Shown here one piece after another: positions 19,455 through 28,904 of a DNA stretch of 64,000 nucleotides (positions within the stretch are counted from its first letter, which is position 1; each line of letters starts with the position of its first letter). This stretch comes from Flectonema sp. DT1601 (lineage: Eukaryota > Euglenozoa > Diplonemea > Diplonemida > Diplonemidae). The position numbers and the translations under genes were made by a program. The notes under the pieces were generated by a model. The model worked only from the letters and a program-made list of their open reading frames with translations, had not been told where the DNA came from and ran no database searches. The DNA lies in contig OZ025810.1 in NCBI GenBank assembly GCA_964019425.1, forward strand, positions 930,001-994,000, in the 5' to 3' direction.

Positions 19455-19580
19455 GACCAACAAAGTCGGAGAAAAAAACTATTCAGATTACAAGCCGTTT
19501 ATTTATTATGGCCATAGTTGTCTATTTCACTGTGCGTTCATTCGGTATTGCTGTACGAGATGAGGCTCATATGAATAGTT
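19455..19580. repeat. Short interspersed element R4, copy 3 (diverged)
   Basis: Begins GACCAACAAAGTCGGAG and AAACTATTCAGATTACA; the middle has diverged after GTGCG. The right end CTCATATGAATAGTT (19566-19580) still mirrors the left end as an inverted repeat. It directly precedes an R5 copy. Confidence 0.5.
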
Positions 19581-19609
19581 ATTTTATTTTATTTTATTTT
19601 ATTTTATTA

Positions 19610-19750
19610 TTATTTTTTTTTTGTACCTGCAAGAATTGTGGCAGCGTAACTAACTTATTCTTTTATTAAGTTGTTCAATTGCACGCAAACAAAAACAAAA
19701 GTGTGAAGTAAAAAGTGAGTGAAGTTTGCCGATTCTTTTTTTTTTTTGTT
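19610..19750. repeat. Dispersed repeat R5, copy 2
   Basis: Matches 7934-8094, including AATTGTGGCAGCGTAACTAA and GAAGTTTGCCGATTC, between T runs. The CGGTAGAAA/TTTCTACCG arms of the first copy are not preserved. Confidence 0.6.
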
Positions 19751-20446
19751 TTTTTTACTGTCAAATTAAAGAATTCGGGGAAAAAAAAAAAAAAAAAAGC
19801 ATTGTGTTTTTTGCGATTATTTATTTCTTACGGTTTTGCTTGATTGGTCCTTTGTTCGTGACATTGACCCCTCGGTTCCCAGTTTTCTGCGTATGAAATA
19901 TTCACCTTGCTTTTGCATAAACTATTTTTTATGCGAAAGCTCACTTACCTGTGTTTCCTTTTTTTTCAAACCGTCGGTACTTTCTAGCTGCGTTAATGGA
20001 CTTGTGTCTATTTGTGGGAATTGGAGCACATCCCCTTACCTTGATTTTTTTTTGCTTTTTTTTTTTCCACGAGTTTTCCAGCGAATTATATATTAATTGA
20101 CATTTTCACTCATACTTGTTGGACGTTGCTCTAGAGAGTGAAAAGTTGTGTACTACAATAAATGAAAAAAAAAAAAAAAAACCGAAGGAGGACAAAAAAA
20201 AAAAAAAAAGGGAAACCGAAATAACAAAAAAAAAAGAAAATCTCCAGACTATCACCGCATTGTACTTATCGTGGGTGTGGGTTATGATTTTCTCCTTCAA
20301 AAAAAAAAAAATTTTGATTCGGAAAGAAGTAGAATTCTCTTAACTGCCATCTGATCAAGGAGAATAATAGAATCGAATTAGTTTTCTTAACCCCGTCAAC
20401 TCATGTTTGCTTAAAAATCACATTTTGTTTTAATAAAGTAATTTAG
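19751..20446. other. Intergenic with one strong hairpin
   Basis: At 19910-19939 CTTTTGCATAAA pairs with TTTATGCGAAAG over 12 bp (one G-U) around a 6-nt loop. The rest is A/T runs and lysine- or phenylalanine-rich frames of low complexity. The TAG at 20444-20446 is the likely acceptor of the next gene. Confidence 0.45.
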
Positions 20447-20448
20447 CC

Positions 20449-20476
<28 letters not shown>
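20447..20476 (+). promoter_or_regulatory. Encoded poly(A) 5' leader
   Basis: Between the putative acceptor TAG (20446) and the ATG (20477) there are only CC and 28 A. If the acceptor is used, the mRNA leader is almost pure poly(A), which could bind poly(A)-binding protein or favour scanning. The start is set by the frame and by the conserved aminotransferase N-terminus that follows. Confidence 0.45.
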
Positions 20477-20479
<3 letters not shown>

Positions 20480-21703
20480 TCCTTAGCAAGGTGTTGGGGT
20501 CGGGTAACAAACTTAACCATTGTAGAAGGAAGGGGTTGCACAGTGTGGGACATGGCAAGAAAGTCTTACATTGATTGTGCTGCTGGTATAGCAACTGTTA
20601 ATACTGGTCATTGTCATCCAAGAGTTGTTAAGGCAATCGAACAGCAGAGTAACAAAATAATCCACTGTCAGGTAAACTGTTACTACAGTAACACTCTTGT
20701 TTCTTATGCTGAGAGGTTGCAGAAACACATGCCAGGAGATATTGATAATTTCTTTTTCAGTAATTCGGGTGCTGAGGCAGTTGAAGGCGTAGCAAAATTA
20801 ATTAGAGCACACACAAAGAGACTTAATATCCTCGCAGTGTTTGGAGGGTTTCACGGTAGGACAGCAACGGCTATGACTCTAACTGCATCAGGATCACGCT
20901 ACAGATCTCCATACTTCCCATCTCAATCAAACATAATGCACACTGTTGTTCCACTATGTGACGAAGAAGTTGACAGTGCTATTGCTCACTTAGATACTTT
21001 GACTACAGGTATGGCTTCATGGGACTCCATTGCTGGAGTGATCATCGAACCAATCCTCGGTGAGGGAGGTTATCACAAAGTCCCAACTAGATTCCTCGAA
21101 CATTTATCGAAAAAGTGTAAAGAAACAGGAGCCTTACTTTGCTTTGATGAAATCCAGACTGGTTTCGGAAGAACGGGAAAGATGTTCGCCAGTGACCACA
21201 CGGATATCGTACCTGATGTTGTCGCAATTGGGAAAGGAATTGCTGGTGGGATGCCATTTGCTGGATTCGCAGCAAAAAAAGAAATCATGGACTCTCTAGA
21301 ACCTGGTATGCATGGAGGCACTTACGGTGGAAACCCAGTTGCCGCAGCTGCCGCACATGCTGTCCTCGACATTATGGAAGAACCAGAATTCCTTGAATCA
21401 GTAAATGAGAGAAGCTCACAACTGTCTGCAGGACTGGCTGATTTACAATCTCAGTACTCAAATTTCATGACAGCAATTCGCTGTAACGGAATGATGATCG
21501 CCTGGGACATGCCTTCAACAAAACTATGCACTGACTTAGTCAGCATCATGCTTGAGAAGCACAGTGTTATTCTATTTGCTCCATGTGGTTCTGAAAAGAG
21601 AACTCTTCGTTTCATGCCTCCACTTGTGATGTCGGAAGCTGAGGCTGATCAAGTCTTAGTTGCGTTAGAGCAAACACTGAAAGAGATGAATTCCTCAAAC
21701 TAA
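20477..21703 (+). CDS. Class III PLP-dependent aminotransferase (GABA/ornithine type)
   Basis: 408 residues, the usual length for this family. N-terminal VWDMARKSYIDCAAGIA and NTGHCHPRVV are typical of 4-aminobutyrate, acetylornithine and ornithine aminotransferases. SNSGAEAVEG binds the cofactor phosphate, GGFHGRT follows, D224 and Q227 (FDEIQTGFGRTG) hold the pyridine ring, and K253 in AIGKGIAGG is the Schiff-base lysine. HGGTYGGNPVAAAAA completes the active-site set. The enzyme would move an amino group from GABA, ornithine or a related omega-amine to 2-oxoglutarate. The close relation to GabT favours GABA, but substrate cannot be fixed by eye. No clear mitochondrial presequence is visible from this start. 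Confidence 0.88.
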
Positions 21704-22077
21704 AAATAGAATGGAGGAAATACTCTCACAGCTGTTTGCGCAATTATAAAGTAAACTTGTTCACTTCACTTTGTCCGAAATGAATGAGAATGGGGAACGG
21801 CAACTCTTGAAGAAATGATCGGAAAAAGAAAACAAAAAAAAACGAAGGGATTAGCTGGTGACTAAATCCAGTTTTATGCTGAAAAAACATTGAGTGCCAC
21901 AATCTCATTTATTGAGAGCGTGTGAATCAATGTTTAGCATGTGTTGTTATGTTCCTTACTTATTATTAGGTTTTTCGATGTGATCCCCAAACGATTACTT
22001 TAAAGTTTTGCTGATAGAATACGCAGAATAAAAACTGTTTTTTTCTCTTTTTCCCCTCTCCTCCTCCCCCCCCTTTT
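21704..22077. other. Intergenic, probable 3' UTR
   Basis: AT-rich without supported ORF. The R2 fragment follows it. Confidence 0.45.
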
Positions 22078-22178
22078 TTAGTCACTGTATCTCAGAACTA
22101 ATGTTAAATTATCGTTATGTTGTTTATGATACAATACATTTGTATTTTACGTACAAACTCGAACAGTTAACCCCCCTT
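22078..22178. repeat. R2 fragment
   Basis: Nearly identical to 7545-7645 (CACTGTATCTCAGAACTAATG start, GAACAGTTAACCCCCC end). Only the right part of R2 is present. Confidence 0.65.
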
Positions 22179-22307
22179 TTTTTTTTTTTTTTTAATTTTT
22201 TTTTCCCATCGATTTTTTTCGACAATGTTCCGTGAGGATGCCTGATTGGCGCCCAGAACTATCTTGAGGTATTGTACGGACAATATCTTATCTTTCTTTT
22301 TTATCAG

Positions 22308-22329
22308 TTGAAAAAAAAAAAAAAAAAAA
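22308..22329 (+). promoter_or_regulatory. Encoded poly(A) 5' leader
   Basis: The acceptor TTTTATCAG ends at 22307. TTG and 19 A lead directly into the ATG at 22330. This is the second case in the window of a leader made almost wholly of A. Confidence 0.45.
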
Positions 22330-22872
22330 ATGACAACCCAAGAAGCTATGCCGTCATTGTTAGTAGTAGGAGGACAAGGTTCAGGAATGAGTACTTTATT
22401 AGAGCAACTGAGAGCATATTCTAGAGACTGTTGTATTCCAGCTAGAAACATGCAAAGATTGTTTCCAACTATCGGAGTGGATGTTACCAATAATACGAAA
22501 ATAAACGGACACCCCATTAGAATAATAGAAGTGGGGGGGTCTATGATATCCCATGCGTATAGACAACTTTCCCAACACGAATTCAACGGATTATTATTCG
22601 TTATTGACTGTACTCAACCTGAAGAGTTATCCCTCACAGTTGTTGAGCTGTACAATCTCATTAAAAATGAAAAACTTTCTCAAACACCTTTTCTAGTTGC
22701 AATTAACAAAGCAGATGCTCCAGCCAAGCTTCCTATTGATATTATTCATTCCTTCCTGGGCCTCGATGAGATAAAAAGTCAATCAAATATCACTTGCATT
22801 GAAACTAGTGGTGCCACAGGACACAATATTAATTTACTTGCTGAGTGGATTAAGGATACTTTTAATTTGTAG
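22330..22872 (+). CDS. ARL16-like small GTPase with altered P-loop
   Basis: 180 residues. The pattern LLVVGGQGSG...LLEQL, FPTIGVDVTN, IRIIEVGGSM, LLFVIDCTQPEEL, AINKADAPAKLPID and ITCIETSGATGHNI aligns by eye with ARL16, an Arf-like protein linked to cilia and Golgi-to-cilium traffic. The base-binding NKxD motif (NKAD) is present. The P-loop reads GGQGSGMST, with Met where the invariant Lys binds the GTP phosphates, and switch II has EVGG instead of DxxG, a change ARL16 proteins share in part (ELGG). No N-terminal Gly for myristoylation. Nucleotide binding may be weak or lost. Start set by the CAG at 22305-22307 and the A-run leader. Confidence 0.7.
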   Translation: MTTQEAMPSLLVVGGQGSGMSTLLEQLRAYSRDCCIPARNMQRLFPTIGVDVTNNTKINGHPIRIIEVGGSMISHAYRQLSQHEFNGLLFVIDCTQPEELSLTVVELYNLIKNEKLSQTPFLVAINKADAPAKLPIDIIHSFLGLDEIKSQSNITCIETSGATGHNINLLAEWIKDTFNL

Positions 22873-23056
22873 TGAGCAAGCTCTTTTTTTTTTATGTCAG
22901 GGTTTATGTTTTGTTTTTGTTTCGTTGTCCTCAGCAATGAGAAAATCTTTTTTTTTTTTTTTTTTAGATGTTTTTTTTTTTTTAAAAAGGAATTTTCTTT
23001 TTCTTTTTTTTTGCGAAATTTACTATGTCACTTCTTACAGTTCTCATCCAATACTG

Positions 23057-24223
23057 ATGTTGGGCAGCGGACACACTCTCGACGATCTCTTTGGGACCGT
23101 CTTGAAAAAGAAAGATCGAGAAGAGGATGATGAAGAAGAACGAGACCAAGTAAAGAGAAGACCATTAAGAAGATGGGACTACGAAAATCATTGTTGGGTT
23201 GAAATAGATCCCAACAGCAGTAACGCAGAAGACATACTAGCGACTCCGGGATGGATGAGAAAAGAACCAAAGTGGTTACAAAGAAAAGTTTTAGATGACG
23301 CAGGACTGGTATCTCCAACTAAAACAGAAAAACAAGAACTAGTAAAACACGAAGAGCCAACTGAAGAAAATATTGAAAAAGCAACTACTCAATGGGACGA
23401 ACTCGGTCAACTTCCCCACACAAAACTACGAGTGCGCTTTGATGACGACGATGATACAGAAATGGGTACAAATGAACCAAAGGAAGAACAAGAAGAAGAA
23501 ACTGGATGCCTGCCAAGCGGTCCTCGAAAAAAAATGTTGTACAATTTCTGTCTCAACAGAGATTGTCCTCAATACCACATCAGAGACTTACCAATACAAC
23601 AATCATGGAGAGGTGAGTGTTGTGGAATGACTAATCAACCTGCACCAGGTGGAGGTATACTAAATCCTTTGGAACAAGAAGACGAAGAATCAGAAGAAGA
23701 CTGGGAGATTACTGACAACGTACTGCAAGAAATAATGGAAGACGATCCTGAAACAGCGACCATGCTGAAACAAGTTCAAGGTTTTTACAGCGGAATCGAC
23801 GAAGACTTACAAACAGCACCATCAGAAGCCGCAGCATGCGCTGCTGTTCTTTCATTATTATCCTTATCGTGTCCTTTGTATGAATCTTTCCCAACAGCTG
23901 AAGAAGAAGAAGAGGAAACAGACTCAGAAGATTCTGAGGAGAGTGGAATGAATGAAGCTTGTTTTCTCTCTCAATGCACCTCACTTATAGAAGCCACTAC
24001 CGACGCTCTTGATGGAATGGTTTGTGAACCATTTACATCAATGCTCTCTGATTTAAAAACACGTGTTTCATCCTACAGTCCTGACAGTGATGATTTTGAT
24101 ACCTTTAAAGAAGAGTCACTGGAGTTAATTAAATCTATCAGGTCCGAATTCTACTCTCATAAACGTCAAACTAGACCACCGAAAACAAATATTGTTATTG
24201 ATGGCAAAACCTTTGATATCTAG
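23057..24223 (+). CDS. Unrecognised acidic protein with a Cys-rich centre
   Basis: 388 residues, no family recognised. The frame is open further upstream, but a pyrimidine-rich stretch ending CTTCTTACAG at 23040 places the mRNA start just before the ATG at 23057. The N-terminus has LDDLFGTVLKKK followed by a charged block and RRWDYENHCWVEIDP. A central segment (about 160-200) reads YNFCLNRDCPQYHIRD and RGECCGM, perhaps metal-binding. The C-terminal half has long Asp/Glu runs (EEEEEETDSEDSEE) alternating with hydrophobic helical stretches, and ends IVIDGKTFDI. No signal peptide or membrane segment. It lies 185 nt after the ARL16-like gene. A nuclear or scaffolding role is possible but only a guess. 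Confidence 0.65.
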   Translation: MLGSGHTLDDLFGTVLKKKDREEDDEEERDQVKRRPLRRWDYENHCWVEIDPNSSNAEDILATPGWMRKEPKWLQRKVLDDAGLVSPTKTEKQELVKHEEPTEENIEKATTQWDELGQLPHTKLRVRFDDDDDTEMGTNEPKEEQEEETGCLPSGPRKKMLYNFCLNRDCPQYHIRDLPIQQSWRGECCGMTNQPAPGGGILNPLEQEDEESEEDWEITDNVLQEIMEDDPETATMLKQVQGFYSGIDEDLQTAPSEAAACAAVLSLLSLSCPLYESFPTAEEEEEETDSEDSEESGMNEACFLSQCTSLIEATTDALDGMVCEPFTSMLSDLKTRVSSYSPDSDDFDTFKEESLELIKSIRSEFYSHKRQTRPPKTNIVIDGKTFDI

Positions 24224-24732
24224 CCCAAAGAAAATCTGTTCCATCAATATTATCGACTACCTTATATATTCCCCCCCTCCCAAACCCTGTTGCTTGCTTT
24301 AATAGTTAGCTAAATCAAACCAATGTTGAGGTATTATTTATTTAAGAAAGGTAGTCTTATGATGTGGTAATGTGTTGTGTAGAATATTTTTATTTTATTT
24401 TGTAGTACAGGAGAGCTCAAAGGGGATTGGTATGTAAGGATCTTATGTATCTTCAACTACCTGAGAATTGTTGTTCTTCTCTTCATAAACTCACGAATCG
24501 GTGAAAAGCAACCGCAGCGATTACTTATTTACAGTCGTGGCTTATGACTGAAACCTTTTCAGATTACAATGAGATGAGCGTATTCGTAGAAATTAGAGAA
24601 CGGGACTGGGGTTCTTCTTTCTTTTTTTTGTATATTTTATTATAAATTTAATGACTTATGTTTATTTACAATTACTTTAGACCAGGATACCCAACCTACA
24701 AAAAAAAGAAAAAAAATAAAAGACAAGTAAAA
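24224..24732. other. Intergenic with splice acceptor
   Basis: No gene seen. ATTACTTTAG ending at 24680 is the probable acceptor for the next gene; it lies after the first in-frame ATG at 24658, which argues for the later start. Confidence 0.5.
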
Positions 24733-26487
24733 ATGGGTGTCTGGTCACTTCTTCAGTACTTTGAAAAATATCATTCAAAGCTATTGAGGAACGTCCACGT
24801 TGAGGACGCTTTGGAACAGTTTGATGTTGTTTTAGTGGATGCTAATTCAGCCTTACATGGATCTGATGTGTCGAGATTTATTCATTTATTGTCTGTGTTG
24901 AGACCAGCTCAGACTTGTATCCTTGCTGCTGATGCTGCAGATGCTGGTAAGAATGGAAAACCAAAACCTGGAAAATATTTATCTGCATGTAGATACTTTG
25001 TCAGTACTACTGAATGTATTAGAGGGAAGAAACATGAACAGAGTCAGACGCTAACTGATCAAGAGGATTACACATCTCCACTACTACTTCCACAAGCGGT
25101 ACCTAATCCTATACTAAGCGATGCCGTGACTACTGCTTCAAAGGAATGTTTATTTGGAGTTGTTGCGAGAGATGTTCCTGGACCTGCTGATACAAAAATT
25201 GCTGCTCTGTCATCTTGGTGTTCAGGATCAGGTCCTGACACTAGTAGGCAGTGTATTGTTAGTAGAGATAATGATTTACTTTTAACAGCTTTATCGACTC
25301 CGAAAGCTGATAGAAGACCTCCATACCTGGTGACTTGGCCGTCTGACTCCTGGGATGCATCAGGATTAATAGTAGTTGATTTACTACCATTTATTGATGT
25401 TATCTCTCATCCGTGTGATTTTACTTTACTTGTTCTATTGACACTCGGGAATGACAGTTGTCCTGGTGTTGTTGGTGGATGTCACTTTACACATCTTCAT
25501 TCACTCGTTGATCGTTTTCTACAACCTGGTGAAGAAGCAATAGTCACTGTTTGTAGTAGTTCTAAACGGCTTAAAATAGATTTAAAACTCTTAACTGATT
25601 TATTCAGTAAGCTATCAAGCAGAGAAGACGAATCCACAGGAGCTTGTAGCAATGCTGCTATAAAACAATGGTGTATTGCATTGTGGGCAGCTATGGCAGC
25701 TGTGGTTGCAGGAAGACCTATTCAAAACGGTGAGACGTACGACAGGCAGAAACCTCCTCCAGCAGCATCCGCAGTTACAAAATGGCTTCGCGATCATCAG
25801 CAAGAAGCAACTGAAATTTTAGATCAAAAATACAAACAACCTAAAATGGTACTAGAACTATACAGCACAGATAAATCTTGTGAATACCTTTACAACCAAG
25901 GAGAGTTAGTAGCAGAGGATAGACTCCCTCCTAGGAATATACTTTGTGAAAAAATACTTCCACCTCTTCCACGTACTGATATATATAGGGTAAGGTTATC
26001 ACTGACTGATGCCTTAACTGGAAGATTACGAAAACGGAAACCAACAGCAAGTAGTAAAGAGGTTATAAATAGTATAGATACACCGACATACAGAGCAGCA
26101 CCGACTTTATTTAAAGGATTTAGTAAGAGTGTTGGGTTGTCACCCACTCCTGCTGGAGATGTAAAGCAACGAATCTGGGAACAGATGATGGGAGCTGCTC
26201 CGACTACTACCGTTTCGAAAACTACCACTGAAACGAAAAAAATACTTGAGCAGCATGCCAAAGCAAAAAAAACTACTCGGCTAATCAAAAAAAAGAGAGC
26301 AAAGACTAAGGCTGATGAGAGCGGATTACCAGCTCCTGCGACACTTAAAAGACTTAAAAAAGATGTTAAAAAAGCAGAAGAGGTAGCTGCAAAACAAGCT
26401 ATCAGAAGAACAAAAGCAAAAGCAGTGGCAGCCAAGAAGTTAAAGAAGAAGAATGTAGTAGTGAAAAGGAAACGACCGGCTGAATAG
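24733..26487 (+). CDS. XRN-type 5'-3' exoribonuclease-like protein, divergent
   Basis: 584 residues. MGVWSLLQYF recalls the MGVPxFFR opening of XRN nucleases. VLVDANSALHGSD (D36), SRDNDLLLTAL (D179, D181) and LTLGNDSCPG (about 238-245) match XRN acidic motifs. The PGEGEHKI motif is represented by PGPADTKI, so at least one catalytic Glu is missing. The length is well below XRN1 or XRN2, and the usual middle of the protein is not recognisable. The C-terminal 100 residues are Lys/Arg/Ala-rich (KKTTRLIKKKRAKTK) and look like a nuclear or nucleolar localisation tail. XRN proteins degrade 5'-monophosphate RNA. This member may be a specialised or inactive relative. A FEN/XPG-type PIN nuclease is the other possibility. 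Confidence 0.6.
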   Translation: MGVWSLLQYFEKYHSKLLRNVHVEDALEQFDVVLVDANSALHGSDVSRFIHLLSVLRPAQTCILAADAADAGKNGKPKPGKYLSACRYFVSTTECIRGKKHEQSQTLTDQEDYTSPLLLPQAVPNPILSDAVTTASKECLFGVVARDVPGPADTKIAALSSWCSGSGPDTSRQCIVSRDNDLLLTALSTPKADRRPPYLVTWPSDSWDASGLIVVDLLPFIDVISHPCDFTLLVLLTLGNDSCPGVVGGCHFTHLHSLVDRFLQPGEEAIVTVCSSSKRLKIDLKLLTDLFSKLSSREDESTGACSNAAIKQWCIALWAAMAAVVAGRPIQNGETYDRQKPPPAASAVTKWLRDHQQEATEILDQKYKQPKMVLELYSTDKSCEYLYNQGELVAEDRLPPRNILCEKILPPLPRTDIYRVRLSLTDALTGRLRKRKPTASSKEVINSIDTPTYRAAPTLFKGFSKSVGLSPTPAGDVKQRIWEQMMGAAPTTTVSKTTTETKKILEQHAKAKKTTRLIKKKRAKTKADESGLPAPATLKRLKKDVKKAEEVAAKQAIRRTKAKAVAAKKLKKKNVVVKRKRPAE

Positions 26488-27233
26488 TCTGTACTTGTGT
26501 AAGTGTGGGGTTTTTGGTTGTTAATAACTTTCTTATAGCTCAGAGTATCTTTTTATCTGTTATTTTGGTTTAGTATGACGGTTGCGTCATTTTTCAGTAC
26601 TTTTTATCTTTCTTGTGTTGAGGGCAGACGCTTAGTCAATTCGCAGTCGTCTTTACTTAGAAGACGATGCGAAAACATTTCATCTATTGTTTCAGAGGGT
26701 GAGTAAGTTTATTTACTGTGTTCTTTTTCAACCCTGTTCTTTTTTTTTTTTTTTCCCTTTCTTTTGACGGCGTGTTTGATCTATCCATGCAATTAGCCGT
26801 ATTCACATATTTTGCTACGAAAAAAAAAAAAAAAAAAAAAGTTGTCAAACAAAAAAAAAAAAAAAAAAAAAAAACCAAAAAAAAAAAAAAAACAAACAAG
26901 AAAATTGTAGGAAGAAAAAAAAAAAAAAAGAGGAAAACAGAAGAGATAGAAAATCAAAAAAAAAAAAAGAACTCATCAGCTTAAGAAAAATATTTTACGG
27001 TCAAAGTGGATCAATGGTACTCCTAGTGCTGCTGTTCCTCTTTTCTTTTTCGAGACAACCCATTGTTAACTGTTGGCAATCTCACTTTCTTTTAAGTTGT
27101 TTGCCTCAAATACGATCAACATACTCATTTCCCAAACAGTATCATCTCACTCTGGGAAGTAGTTGTTGAAAAGTCTCACTTAATAACTGACGAGTATTTT
27201 TATTTTATCACCAACAGGGAAGCTTAAAAAGAA
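26488..27233. other. Intergenic, A-tract cluster
   Basis: A cluster of A runs at 26820-26970 gives false Lys-rich frames. ATCACCAACAG ending at 27217 is the probable acceptor for MORN5. No gene seen. Confidence 0.5.
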
Positions 27234-27620
27234 ATGTTTCACTGTGGTGAATCTTACACAGGAGAACGAACACCAGATGGTAAGAGAATGAATGGTACTG
27301 GAGTATTAACCTTTTCAAGCAGTAATGAATACAAAGGTTGTTTCGACGACGGAAGATTCCATGGTGAAGGAATCGTTCATTTCACTGATGAACAAGGGGG
27401 AGGTCAATACAGAGCAACATGGGAGTCTGGAGAAGCTGAGAAAGGTGACTATGTCTTTGTTGATGGTCTCCAGTACTCTACTAGCGATTGGCAGTACTGT
27501 ACCAAAGAAGATCGAAGGCTGTGGAAGGAACATCTCACTTTTATATCACCCACCGTGTCGGAGAAAGTTACCTTCGAAGACGTAATATTCCCAAACTACG
27601 GAGACCTTCCTCCAGAGTAG
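27234..27620 (+). CDS. MORN5: MORN repeat-containing protein 5
   Basis: 128 residues. About two and a half MORN repeats (YTGERTPDGKRMNGTGVLTF, YKGCFDDGRFHGEGIVHF, YRATWESGEAEKGDYVF) are followed by DGLQYSTSDWQYC-KEDRR, a signature of MORN5 that other MORN proteins lack (human: DGLHY...NWHYC...DRR). MORN5 occurs in species with motile cilia or flagella, so this supports a flagellated organism. The protein ends about 30 residues earlier than the human one, without its basic tail. ATG is 17 nt after the CAG at 27215-27217. The next gene begins only 223 nt downstream. Confidence 0.87.
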   Translation: MFHCGESYTGERTPDGKRMNGTGVLTFSSSNEYKGCFDDGRFHGEGIVHFTDEQGGGQYRATWESGEAEKGDYVFVDGLQYSTSDWQYCTKEDRRLWKEHLTFISPTVSEKVTFEDVIFPNYGDLPPE

Positions 27621-27843
27621 CTGTAATCACCATGTCATGTTAGTACGCTTCCAAAATAGTAAAGCAGACCTGTTGATGGTTGGCTGTTGTAACACATTTC
27701 TTGAATAAAGAGTTTGAGTATGATTTTTCGTGTTCTCTGTCTATATGAATTTTTAGCAGTTTGTGTGATGGCTGTTTTTTTTTTTTTTTTTAAAAAATTA
27801 ATTACTTACTTTTTCCCCCACCAGGTGTTGTGTTTTTTTAATT

Positions 27844-28904
27844 ATGAAGCAACTACTACTACTCGCATCCCTCCCAGCAATTGCGTTGGGGTTTTCGAAG
27901 ACGCAAGAAGCTGGTCCGCTAACCAATCAGTGGGTTTGTGGTCAGGCTCTTGTATCCGGAGATAACAAGTGGTTGGCAAGAACCCCAACTGCTGGTATTT
28001 TATTAATCGACTCCATATCAGGTCTTGATTACTACAGAACTGATCCAAAGGAGACCAGATGGGGTTCATCAGAAGATATTGCCCGATGGGATAGCATGCC
28101 ATACAGTAAGTTGTTTTGTTCGAGTTACCTTTCGCAATACAAAACTCCAAGTCTTTCCAGCAGAATTGGAGGTGTTTGTGTTAGAAATATCACTGAAGGT
28201 GGAAAGTGGAATGCCGTTCTAGAGGCAGATAATGAAGTTAGACAGCTTCACGCACACTTCGCAACTCAACACGGATTCGCAAGATCATCACCAAGACAAA
28301 AAGATGCTGATCCTAATTCTGGTTCCTTATTGTGGGGAAGTGGTGCCACAGGAAGCAATCCAGCCAACTGGTGTGACGCGTACGTTAAACAAATGTTGTG
28401 CCACATCGCATTCCCACAGTTTGCAGGTAACGAGGCTGACTTAACTGGAGCAGCAGGCTCTTTCACTGCCCTCAATGGTGGAGCTCCAGTTCGTCCAGTC
28501 TGCGGTGATGCCTGTGATACAATTATGGACAACTGTAACAGAAAGGAACCAAACCCAAGAAGTCAAACACTCACTGCGTTATTGGAGGCTGGTGCCAGGG
28601 CAACCATCAACCCAGGTGACTTCGACGCAAGTGATGATGGAAAAGAAGAACTTTCTAACGGATACTACTGCGCTTCATGGAACAGAGGAATTGGTCTTGC
28701 ACGCGTATGTGATTATTGTTTTCTTTAAGTAGTTTAGAATTATAAAGTTCACTTATTAATAATATCAAACAGGCTGGAACTGGAGTTGGTCATGGGTCAT
28801 ATGACGAAGACGAGAGGTTCTGCGCCAAGTGGGACTCGTCCGCGGTAAGCTCACCTGTTATGTTTGTTGTTGCAGCTCTCGTAGCTGTTGTTACCCTTCT
28901 GTAG
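27844..28904 (+). CDS. Frizzled-CRD-like GPI-type surface protein 1 (two exons)
   Basis: Exons 27844-28704 and 28773-28904 give 330 residues; the intron is 68 nt (GTATGT...AACAG, phase 0). A signal peptide (MKQLLLLASLPAIALG) and a C-terminal small-residue site (SSAVSS) followed by an uninterrupted hydrophobic tail indicate GPI anchoring. The spliced protein has ten cysteines after the signal peptide, all shared with the paralogue at 40607. C-x8-C (WCDAYVKQMLC) and C-x3-C-x6-C (VCGDACDTIMDNC) match the spacing of the Frizzled cysteine-rich domain, also seen in Mid1-type calcium channel subunits. The ligand or partner is unknown. Without the splice the frame would end at 28728 with no anchor. 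Acceptor CCCACCAG ends at 27824. Confidence 0.7.

Noticed and set aside
22799-23056. N-terminal extension of the acidic protein gene
   Set aside because: The extension reads through T runs (poly-Phe) and overlaps the end of the ARL16-like gene; the acceptor at 23040 lies after it.
25890-26435. 181-codon minus-strand frame rich in Ala, Phe and Leu, resembling membrane helices
   Set aside because: It is opposite the Lys/Ala-rich tail of the XRN-like gene. AAG and AAA codons read backwards give Leu and Phe.
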